From contig JAEYOJ010000148.1 in assembly GCA_023411815.1 (NCBI GenBank), positions 1-18,339 on the forward strand: a stretch of DNA of 18,339 bases. Reading direction: 5' to 3'. The notes under the pieces were generated by a model. That model was not told the origin of the DNA. It saw only the letters and a list, made by a program, of their open reading frames with translations, and ran no database searches. The stretch is from Pseudomonadota bacterium. GTDB lineage: Bacteria; Desulfobacterota; Desulfovibrionia; Desulfovibrionales; Desulfovibrionaceae. Positions 7,072 to 13,306 of this stretch are shown piece by piece. The translations under genes were made by a program, and so were the position numbers. Each line of letters starts with the position of its first letter. Within the stretch, counting starts at the first letter, position 1.

Positions 7072-7217
7072 ACACCAGATAAACAATGATGACTTAGCAA
7101 GGCCATCCATTTCAGACAGCCTTTCCGGTTTGCCGGATACTATCACTTGCCTTGGGCTTAAACATGTCGCACAAAGCGCTAGCATAGAAGGAAACATATC
7201 GTAAATATATTCTCGGC

Positions 7218-7239
7218 AAATGTGAGATGGTTCACATGA
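7218..7239. promoter_or_regulatory. CRP-like palindrome upstream of the TetR gene
   Basis: ATGTGA-N6-TCACAT (7220-7237) is a perfect 6-6-6 inverted repeat and contains the TGTGA-N6-TCACA core of CRP-family sites; the AAA at 7218-7220 extends the match on the left. It overlaps the most upstream possible ATGs of the TetR frame (7227, 7236), which argues that these are not the real starts. It could bind a CRP/FNR-family protein or serve as the TetR autoregulatory operator. Confidence 0.45.
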
Positions 7240-7310
7240 ACGGTAAGTCAATGTCATTGACCGATTCTATTCCGCCACTCACCGAGGAATCCGCGCAACA
7301 GGACAACTGC

Positions 7311-7934
7311 ATGCCAAAAAAAACGGCCATTCTGCACTCGGCGCAGGAAATATTCGGTCGCCACGGCTACTCGGCCACGACCATGAAGATGATCGCCCAG
7401 GAAGCCGGCGTGGCTTTCGGCCTTGTCGCCCACTACTACGGCAACAAGGAAAGCCTGTTCATCACCGCGGGCTTCTCCATGATCGACGACCTGCTGGCCT
7501 TCGTGAGCCGCAAGACCCGGCCGGCCCGCAACGGCCTGGACGGCGTGCGCCTGTTCGTGGAGAGCTACCTGGCCTTCACCCTGGAGCATCGCAAGATATT
7601 CCCGGTGCTCATCCGCTGCTCTCCCTTCAGTGATGTCGAGCTGCCCTCGGAGCGGGAGCGTATCGCCGACAAGTTCATGGAGATCATCCGCGCCATCCAG
7701 ACCTTCGTGCGCCAGGGCCAGCAGGACGGCTCCATCAATCCCGATCTGCCCGAAGCGGAAACCGCCTTTCTGGTCTATTCCAACATAGTGGGCGCGGTGC
7801 GCACGACCATGATCACGCCCTATGACGTGCCCGGCCTGTACGCCGAGACCGTGCGCTACGTGGTGCGCTCGCTGGGCGTCGCGGCCGAGAGTTCCGTACC
7901 GGCCTTCCTGCGCCCGAGTAGCATGGTGGATTGA
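7311..7934 (+). CDS. TetR/AcrR-family transcriptional regulator
   Basis: About 207 residues from the chosen start. The N-terminal DNA-binding domain opens MPKKTAILHSAQEIFGRHGY, followed by the helix-turn-helix (about T24-Y43) with the TetR signature GVAFGLVAHYYGNKESLF. The larger helical C-terminal half would bind ligand and dimerise; no ligand can be named. Start choice: ATG 7311 has AGGA about 8 nt upstream and gives the canonical TetR N-terminus. Upstream in-frame ATGs at 7227, 7236 and 7251 lack good Shine-Dalgarno sequences, and the first two lie inside a palindrome. The downstream MFS-ApbE gene begins 24 nt after the stop, so this is probably its local, likely self-regulating, repressor. 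Confidence 0.9.
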   Translation: MPKKTAILHSAQEIFGRHGYSATTMKMIAQEAGVAFGLVAHYYGNKESLFITAGFSMIDDLLAFVSRKTRPARNGLDGVRLFVESYLAFTLEHRKIFPVLIRCSPFSDVELPSERERIADKFMEIIRAIQTFVRQGQQDGSINPDLPEAETAFLVYSNIVGAVRTTMITPYDVPGLYAETVRYVVRSLGVAAESSVPAFLRPSSMVD

Positions 7935-7958
7935 GGGGAATTCACCCGAGGAACAGTC

Positions 7959-10361
7959 ATGACCGATCCCGCCGCGCCGCGCCCGCCGTGCATGCCCGCC
8001 TTGCTGGCGGGCCTGGCCGTGTCCGGGCTGGCCGCGGGCGCGTTCTCCTTCGCCTACCCGCTCATCGCCGGCGGCCTCGCCTCCGCTCCCCCGGCATCCC
8101 CGACCGGAGCGGGCTGGATAGGCGCGGCCTTTTCAATCTATTTCCTGGCAAAGTTCGCGGCCGCGCCCGTGGCGGGCTGGCTGGCCGACGGCCTGACGAG
8201 CCTTCCGCACGCTCAGGGCCGTAACGGAACTTCCCTGGGCAGGCTCATGGCCCTGGCCTGCCTGCTCGCCTCGGCCTTGCCGCTGCTCTTCCTGGCTGCC
8301 GAAAGGTCCGGCCACGCCCAACTCGGACTGCTGCTCGTGCAGGCAGGCTTGGGCCTGTGCGCCGGGGCAAGTAAACCCCTGGCCCTGGCCTCCGCCGCCG
8401 GGCCAACCCCCGCCGCGCCCGCCGGAAGGCGGCTGGCGCAGGCCGCCCTGGCCAGCCAGGCGGCCTTTCTCCTGGCCCCGCTCCTGGGCGCGATGCTTCT
8501 GGCAGGACGGGACATCCGGGCCGTGCTGGCCTTTCTCTCGGCCGGCATGCTCGCGGCGGCCCTGCTCTTTCTTATGGTGAAGCCACGAGGGATAAGCGAG
8601 CCAGGGGATAGCCGCGCAATGAGCGGTAAGGGCCTTGCGCTTCCCGAACCCATTCCGCCAGGGCGTAACGACGCCTTGGACCCGCGCAGCTCATCCAGTC
8701 TTATCCCACGCCGCAGCGACCTGGTACGGCAACCCCTGTTGCCCGCGCTGCGCAGTGTCCTGGCCGAGCCGCTTGCCGCCCGGCTGCTGCCGGCAGTGGC
8801 CGGACGCGCGCTGGGTGTCGCGGCCTGGGCGGCGTTCCTGCCCATGTTCCTGGCGGCCAGCCTGCCGCGCGATCCGCTGCTCTTCGGACTGCTCTTCAGC
8901 CTGCCGAACCTTGCGGTCTGCCTGGGACTGTCTTTCACGGGGCGGCCCGCCGACGGACCGCATGCCCTGCGCTGGGCGGCCGGAGGCATGCTGGCCAGCG
9001 CCCTGGGATTGCTGTCCCTGCCGCTGCTGCCCTCCACGGCCTGGGCCGTGGCCGCCGCCGGACTAGCCATCGGCGCGGGCTCGGCCGCCTCGCTGCCCGC
9101 CTCCCTGGGGCTTGCCGCGTCCTCCGGTCCGGATCGGGCCACGCTCATGGCCGTGTACCAGTCCGCGGCCAGCCTGGGCTTCGTGGCCGGTCCGCTGCTC
9201 GGCATCCTGGCCGTGCGCGTCTTCGGCACTCCCGAGGCCGCCCTCGGCCTGGCAGGACTGTGCGGCGTTTCATGCTGCCTGCCCCTGCTCGCCGGCGCAT
9301 TGCCCACGGCGGCGCGCAAGCCGGCATCGGCCGGAGTCACGGCCCTGGCCCTGATTCTTGCCGCCCTTCCGCTGCAGCGCGGCTCCCTTTCGTCCGCCAT
9401 TGGATTGTCCTCCGCCGGCGGAGACGTCACCGCAACCACCGGCGCTCCCACATTCCACTATGCCGACCTGGCCATGGGCACCATCGTCCGCCTGAGCCTG
9501 GAAACCCGCGACAGGCACGCGGCAGACTACGCGGCAGACAAGGCCTACGCGCTCATCCGCGCCATGCAGGCCGATCTTGACCTGCGCAACCCCCACGGCT
9601 CCGTGGGCCGCGTGAACCTGAATGCAGGCCGGGCTCAGGTACTGGTCAGCCCCGGGGCCTTCGGCATCATCGAACGCGGCCTGGCCTGGGGCAGGCTCAC
9701 GGGCGGCGCCTTCGATATCAGCGTGGGAACCGTGAGCCGCGTCCCGGCCTACTGGGGACTGGACCCGTGGCACGCCCGTGCGCGCCGGGAACTGGTGGAC
9801 TATCGCAAGGTCGTGCTGGACCCGGCCCTGCGCACGGTGTTCCTGCCCGAGCCAGGCATGGCCCTGGATCTGGGCGGCCTGGCCAAGGGCGCGATCATCG
9901 ACGCGGCCGTGGAGTTGTTGCGGCGAACGGGCGTGGCCGCCGGCATCGTGGAGGCCGGAGGTGACGTGTACTGCTTCGGGCCGCGCGTGTGGCGCGTGGG
10001 CATCGAGAACCCGCGCGGTCCCGGGCTGCTCGGCTCCATTTTGACGAGCGAAGGCGGCATATGCGGCTCGGGCGATTATCGGCGTTTCGCGGCCGACCAT
10101 GACCCAAGGCGCGAGGGGCGGCGCCATCACGTCCTTGATCCGCACGGCTTGGCCCCGGCCTCGGGCGGCGCGGCGGTGACCGTGATCGCCGAAAACGCCG
10201 AAACGGCCGACGCTCTGGCCACGGCCTTGCTCGTGCTGGGTCCGGAACACGGGATGGAGCTTCTCGCCCGGAGTCCCGGCGCGGCGGCCCTGTGGGTGCG
10301 CGAGGATCTCAGCCTGATTTCCTCGCCCGGTTTCCCCAAGCTGGAGCCGACTGTGCCGTAG
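7959..10361 (+). CDS. MFS transporter fused to FAD:protein FMN transferase (ApbE)
   Basis: 800 residues in one uninterrupted frame; GAGGA lies 6 nt before the ATG. Residues ~13-448 form a 12-helix MFS permease with a motif-A-like GWLADGL at the helix 2-3 loop (73-79) and a long hydrophilic central loop (~208-258). A basic segment (ARKPASAG, 452-459) and a further hydrophobic helix (460-472) then resemble an ApbE signal anchor. This would place residues ~497-796 in the periplasm as a full ApbE domain: MGTIVRLSL (506), DISVGT (586), LDLGGLAKG (636), EAGGDVYCFG (665), SGDYRRF (704), HHVLDPHG (723) and ETADALATAL (748). ApbE attaches FMN from FAD to Thr/Ser of FMN-binding proteins such as RnfG/RnfD or NqrB/NqrC. 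No target protein is encoded in the window. The transported substrate is unknown; FAD or another flavin is an attractive guess. Confidence 0.88.
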   Translation: MTDPAAPRPPCMPALLAGLAVSGLAAGAFSFAYPLIAGGLASAPPASPTGAGWIGAAFSIYFLAKFAAAPVAGWLADGLTSLPHAQGRNGTSLGRLMALACLLASALPLLFLAAERSGHAQLGLLLVQAGLGLCAGASKPLALASAAGPTPAAPAGRRLAQAALASQAAFLLAPLLGAMLLAGRDIRAVLAFLSAGMLAAALLFLMVKPRGISEPGDSRAMSGKGLALPEPIPPGRNDALDPRSSSSLIPRRSDLVRQPLLPALRSVLAEPLAARLLPAVAGRALGVAAWAAFLPMFLAASLPRDPLLFGLLFSLPNLAVCLGLSFTGRPADGPHALRWAAGGMLASALGLLSLPLLPSTAWAVAAAGLAIGAGSAASLPASLGLAASSGPDRATLMAVYQSAASLGFVAGPLLGILAVRVFGTPEAALGLAGLCGVSCCLPLLAGALPTAARKPASAGVTALALILAALPLQRGSLSSAIGLSSAGGDVTATTGAPTFHYADLAMGTIVRLSLETRDRHAADYAADKAYALIRAMQADLDLRNPHGSVGRVNLNAGRAQVLVSPGAFGIIERGLAWGRLTGGAFDISVGTVSRVPAYWGLDPWHARARRELVDYRKVVLDPALRTVFLPEPGMALDLGGLAKGAIIDAAVELLRRTGVAAGIVEAGGDVYCFGPRVWRVGIENPRGPGLLGSILTSEGGICGSGDYRRFAADHDPRREGRRHHVLDPHGLAPASGGAAVTVIAENAETADALATALLVLGPEHGMELLARSPGAAALWVREDLSLISSPGFPKLEPTVP

Positions 10362-10780
10362 GCTTGAAAACAAGAGTTTGTCCTTGCAATTTCACCTACT
10401 TTTAGCTAGCAATTATTTAATCCTTGCGGGGATTACCCTCCATAAAATCCGGCCAAGGTTTACCCTCCCCTTGGCCGGATTTTAGTTCCGAACGACCCGG
10501 CCGACTTTTCGCCGCATATTCTTCGGCCACGTTTCCTCGGTTGTTTCACCCTTTTTTCCCATCCTCCTGCGCATGGGCTTTCGCCTGCCCGCGATTTCTC
10601 ACCGGATGCCAGCCGCTAAGGTTTCCATCGGTTCTCACAGCCTTGCGCATCGCGAAGCCCATGCCTCCTGCGCGATGTCGGACGCCCTTGGACAAAAGAA
10701 TCAGAACCTGGCCTGCACTCCGGCTCGCTGGCCGCGGTTATGCTGCCTGCGGAACCATCTGCAACAACACGGGAGGACGC
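10362..10780 (+). other. Spacer between the MFS-ApbE gene and the first DUF2267 gene
   Basis: The first part (10362-10442) is AT-rich and leads into the terminator at 10443-10484. The remainder contains a 7-bp inverted repeat CATCGCG/CGCGATG (10648-10654, 10671-10677). A nine-base direct repeat TTACCCTCC appears at 10433 and 10460. I see no clear promoter box and no convincing gene; the promoter for the DUF2267-AI-2E pair must lie here, or they are read through. Confidence 0.5.
10443..10484. terminator. Strong bidirectional rho-independent terminator
   Basis: A perfect 16-bp stem, TAAAATCCGGCCAAGG (10443-10458) with its exact complement (10469-10484), encloses a 10-nt loop (10459-10468). The stem has a GC core with A residues on the left and TTTT on the right, so it can work on both strands. 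It closes the TetR/MFS-ApbE unit, 81 nt after the stop codon, and insulates the DUF2267-AI-2E genes. Confidence 0.9.
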
Positions 10781-11203
10781 GTGCGATACGAGCAGTTCGT
10801 CGAGTCAGTCAAGGAACGGGCAGGCATCGACACCCGCCGGGAGGCCGAGCAGACGGTGGAGGCCTTCCTGGGCACCCTGGGCGAACGCCTGCCCAGGACC
10901 GAACGGGACGGCCTGGAGGCGCAACTGCCCGCGGAACTCAAGAACATGTTCCCCTGCGACCGGGGCACGGACCGCTATGACCTGGAAGAGTTCTACAACC
11001 GGGCGGAGAAGCGCATGAAGGTCGGCTACCCCGAGGCCCTCGAACGCTGCAAGGCAGTGGCCGGGGTGCTCAAGGACGCCGTGTCGGAAGCCTACATCAA
11101 GAAGGTCCTGCACGGCCTGCCCGTGGAGTACGAGGAACTCTTCGGGATGCGCGAGCCCGGACCGCTGTCCCCGGGCACGCCGGAAGGAGACCGTGGACAT
11201 TGA
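10781..11203 (+). CDS. DUF2267 protein, first copy
   Basis: 140 residues starting at GTG, with GGGAGG 4 nt upstream. The opening (M)RYEQFVESVKERAGI, then EAEQTVEAFLGTLGERLPR and QLPAELKNMF, is the DUF2267 repeat: an 'x-Y-x-x-F-x-x-x-V' start, an alanine/threonine helix, LGERL and a QLP motif. A second, more divergent repeat follows (YDLEEFYNRAEKRMKVGYPE ... VLHGLPVEYEELF). The protein is soluble and acidic with no signal peptide. Biochemical function of the family is not established; members often sit near stress and envelope genes. The gene overlaps the next (AI-2E permease) by 11 nt, so the two are co-translated. The open frame continues upstream to 10424, but that part is non-coding in character. 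Confidence 0.88.
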   Translation: MRYEQFVESVKERAGIDTRREAEQTVEAFLGTLGERLPRTERDGLEAQLPAELKNMFPCDRGTDRYDLEEFYNRAEKRMKVGYPEALERCKAVAGVLKDAVSEAYIKKVLHGLPVEYEELFGMREPGPLSPGTPEGDRGH

Positions 11204-12230
11204 TGCCCGGCGGCTTGCCGCCCAGACCGCCGTAATCGCGGGCACCCTGGGGCTCATGGCGGCTCCGGTCGTGGTCTTCCTCATCCTGCCGCAAGCGTTC
11301 CTGCTCGCTTTCGCCGGTATTCTGCTGGCTGTCTTTCTGATCGGGATAGCCGAGATCATCGAGGGATACACCCCGCTCTCTTACGGCTGGAGCCTCGCGC
11401 TCACGGGGGCGCTCTTGCTGGCGCTGGCCGCGCTTCTGTCCTGGCTCGTCCTGCCCAGCGTTTTCCTGGAACTGCGTCAGTTCATTAGCCAGCTGCCCGA
11501 ACGCTGGAACGAAATCCTGGAGATGGTCCGCGGAACGCGCCTGGGCAGCTCCATCCTCCCCGAGAAAGGCGAAGGCCTCAACCTGTCCGACTTCAGCGAC
11601 CAGTTCGGCGAAGTCGGGCGACGCTCCCTCGGGGTCCTTTCCAGCCTTTTCGGCTTCGTGGCCAGCCTGGTGATCATCCTCTTCCTCGGCATATACCTCG
11701 CGGCAATGCCGGGCTTCTGGCGTTGGGCGCTCCAGCGCTTCCTGCCCGAACGTGCCCGGCAGCGGGCCGAAGATCTCGTGGACGAGCTGTACACCACACT
11801 CTGGCGCTGGCTCGTGGGCAGGCTGGTGGACATGACCTTCGTGGGATTGCTCACCGGCCTGGGCCTGTTCCTCCTGGGCATGCCCTTGGCACTGTCCCTG
11901 GGCTTCATCGCCGGCGCATTCAACTTCATTCCCTACGTCGGCCCGATACTCGCCGCGTTGCCCGCGCTTTTCGTGGCCCTGTCCGATGACTTTGCCATGG
12001 TCCTGTGGGTGCTTGGCTTGTATACGTTTGTCCAGTTCCTGGAGAGCTACTTCATAACGCCCTTGATCCAGAAAAAGGCCGTCCATCTGCACCCCGTAAC
12101 TCTCCTGCTCGCACAAATAATACTGGGAGCCCTGTATGGGCTCCTGGGCGTCGCCCTGGCGACGCCCCTTACCGCCGTGGCCATAACCACGGCCGAGGTC
12201 TTGGCTCCAAAACCGACGTCCAACGCATGA
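11193..12230 (+). CDS. AI-2E family transporter (PerM/YdiK-type permease)
   Basis: 345 residues, GTG start with a GGAAGGAGA ribosome-binding site inside the end of the DUF2267 gene (11-nt overlap). Hydrophobic helices lie at about 12-50 (two), 66-90, 147-171, 212-262, 268-285 and 303-335, with a soluble segment around 92-145. Family signatures are GFIAGAFNFIPYVGPILAAL (237-256), ESYFITPLIQ (284-293) and LHPVTLLL ... YGLLGVALATPL (299-326). Some family members export the AI-2 signal, others act as Na+(Li+)/H+ antiporters or are uncharacterised, so the substrate is open. Pairing with DUF2267 suggests a shared job, possibly in ion or osmotic stress (inference). Confidence 0.92.
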   Translation: MDIDARRLAAQTAVIAGTLGLMAAPVVVFLILPQAFLLAFAGILLAVFLIGIAEIIEGYTPLSYGWSLALTGALLLALAALLSWLVLPSVFLELRQFISQLPERWNEILEMVRGTRLGSSILPEKGEGLNLSDFSDQFGEVGRRSLGVLSSLFGFVASLVIILFLGIYLAAMPGFWRWALQRFLPERARQRAEDLVDELYTTLWRWLVGRLVDMTFVGLLTGLGLFLLGMPLALSLGFIAGAFNFIPYVGPILAALPALFVALSDDFAMVLWVLGLYTFVQFLESYFITPLIQKKAVHLHPVTLLLAQIILGALYGLLGVALATPLTAVAITTAEVLAPKPTSNA

Positions 12231-12573
12231 GAACCAAAGCCAATGCCCATTAGGGACAATCCCAATTCATATAAACATAGCCAGCTACACACTCCGATCA
12301 ATCTTCGAATGATGAATGAGATAATTTTCTAGTATTACAGTAATAATGTAGAATGAATTTTCAGCCAACACATCCAACATGCATTAGTCTTGCACCCTGT
12401 ATAAAACGAACCTGGGATATTTCCTACATGAAATAAAGTATCCGTCCGACATATTCTTTGACAAGCCCCTTGCTATATAGACGACTAGCCCATGTCCATC
12501 CAAAAAACAGGCGGTCTTGGGCGACTTGGTGACCACGATCGTTCCGCCCGACTCCCCCCCGGGTGGAATAACA

Positions 12574-12590
12574 CCCTCCCCCCCACCCCC
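12574..12590 (-). other. Potential G-quadruplex on the minus strand
   Basis: The plus strand reads C3-T-C7-A-C5, so the minus strand reads G5-T-G7-A-G3. The G7 tract can be split to give four G3 tracts with one-base loops, a very stable type of quadruplex motif. It abuts and partly overlaps the left arm of the hairpin terminator, so the two structures would compete on DNA. Whether it forms in vivo is unknown. Confidence 0.5.
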
Positions 12591-12617
12591 GGCAGCCTCA
12601 TGCTGCCGGGGACTTTT
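12587..12617 (+). terminator. Rho-independent terminator
   Basis: CCCCGGCAGC (12587-12596) pairs perfectly with GCTGCCGGGG (12602-12611) around a 5-nt loop (CTCAT), followed by ACTTTT. A ten-bp GC stem with a short U-tract is a good intrinsic terminator for plus-strand transcripts. It would end either AI-2E operon mRNA or a short RNA started within the AT-rich spacer. Confidence 0.8.
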
Positions 12618-12749
12618 CATGACGGCGCGGCCTCCGCCGCCGGGAAATGTCCTACCGGCAATAACGCATCTCCCCTACAGCATATTCACCGGGCTCCGAC
12701 TATGCTCTAATTCGAGGAGGGATTTCCCATCAGGCAAGGAGGAACGGCC

Positions 12750-12998
12750 ATGGCACACTTTGACAGCGGAACCGATCTTCTGATCATCCTGCTAGCCATC
12801 GCGGGTGTGTACCTGGTTCTCGCGGCGACCTTGCTGATACAGGACATGCTCGGCCGCAAGGATAGCCGCAAGATGGCTTCCTGCTCGCGTTTCCGGCAAA
12901 GCGGCGCCCCATGTCCCCGGAGGCCCCTGGGCCATGATTTGCTGAGCGCGCCGTCTGCCCGCCAGAGCCTTCCAGGAGGTTCCCCCCCCATCCGGTGA
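12750..12998 (+). CDS. Small single-pass membrane protein, unknown function
   Basis: 82 residues; the ATG has a strong AAGGAGG 7 nt upstream. A hydrophobic segment at about residues 10-31 (LIILLAIAGVYLVLAATLLI) is followed by a charged DMLGRKDSRK stretch, giving one helix with the C-terminus probably cytoplasmic by the positive-inside rule. Codon use in the first ~45 codons fits the surrounding genes; the C-terminal half (Pro/Ser/Arg-rich) reads less like folded protein, so a frameshift or late stop change is possible. I do not recognise a family. It stands alone between a terminator and the sensor kinase. Confidence 0.55.
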   Translation: MAHFDSGTDLLIILLAIAGVYLVLAATLLIQDMLGRKDSRKMASCSRFRQSGAPCPRRPLGHDLLSAPSARQSLPGGSPPIR

Positions 12999-13306
12999 CG
13001 GCTGCGCGGGACAGCAGCGGCTCGTCGGATGCGGAGCGAAATGGAACGGTGGACAGCGACAAGTCACCCATGGCGGGGTTCCCGCTGGCGCACGGCCTTT
13101 CCGGCTCGAGCGCGAGACATCGAGCCGGGGGAATGCCTCAACACTATCTTCCCCGCGAATAAGATGGTTCGGTTGCGGACCGGACTGACTGGTGGTACGG
13201 ATTCGGCCTGAGCGAACCTGGCGCCCCGGCCTGCCGCGAGGCACGCGGTAACGGTCTGACGCCCTGGTCCGCGCCAAGCACCCCCCGTGTTTCGGAGCCT
13301 CGAACA
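12999..13306 (+). other. Spacer upstream of the sensor kinase
   Basis: About 308 nt of GC-rich sequence. I see no recognisable gene, riboswitch or clear promoter box. The kinase ATG at 13307 has only a modest GGAG about 9 nt upstream (13294-13297). Confidence 0.4.

Larger units (their letters stand above)
6382..7217. other. Long divergent spacer between frdC and the TetR gene; no convincing gene
   Basis: About 840 nt without a recognisable protein. Open frames exist on both strands but give low-complexity, arginine/proline/glycine-rich translations unlike known families. The right third (about 7000-7217) is AT-rich and looks regulatory; the left part is GC-rich and full of short inverted repeats (for example 6521-6543, and TCCGG-TTTG-CCGGA at 7124-7137). 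If the minus-strand promoter proposed near 7008-7035 is real, most of this region is a ~620-nt untranslated leader of the frd operon. A plus-strand ORF at 6723-6953 (76 aa, opening MKEAEKVDRRARRCVVETM) is the least implausible coding candidate, but its ribosome-binding site is weak. Confidence 0.5.
12231..12749. other. AT-rich spacer with candidate regulatory RNA and terminator
   Basis: 519 nt with no convincing protein. Bases 12231 to about 12490 are markedly AT-rich against the GC-rich surroundings and include a perfect odd palindrome TATTAC-A-GTAATA (12333-12345). A TTGACA hexamer (12458-12463) and TATAGA (12476-12481) lie close together but too near each other for a standard pair; TTCTTT with TATAGA at 16 bp is the best-spaced alternative. 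A small hairpin GGGTG-GAATAA-CACCC (12561-12576) and the terminator at 12587-12617 follow. Either the AI-2E operon has a ~380-nt 3' untranslated tail or a short RNA (~12487-12617) is made here. Confidence 0.45.

Noticed and set aside
7054..7072. FNR box
   Set aside because: The half-sites TTGA/TCAA are separated by 4 rather than 6 bases, so the FNR consensus is not met; kept only as a generic palindrome.
6500..7075. A 191-codon minus-strand frame in the divergent spacer
   Set aside because: It would need a GTG start inside the palindrome region with no ribosome-binding site, and the composition does not look like a protein.
8213..9451. A 412-codon minus-strand frame inside the MFS-ApbE gene
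   Set aside because: Low-complexity Arg/Ala/Pro/Ser-rich translation with no recognisable domain; the plus strand encodes the fusion protein.
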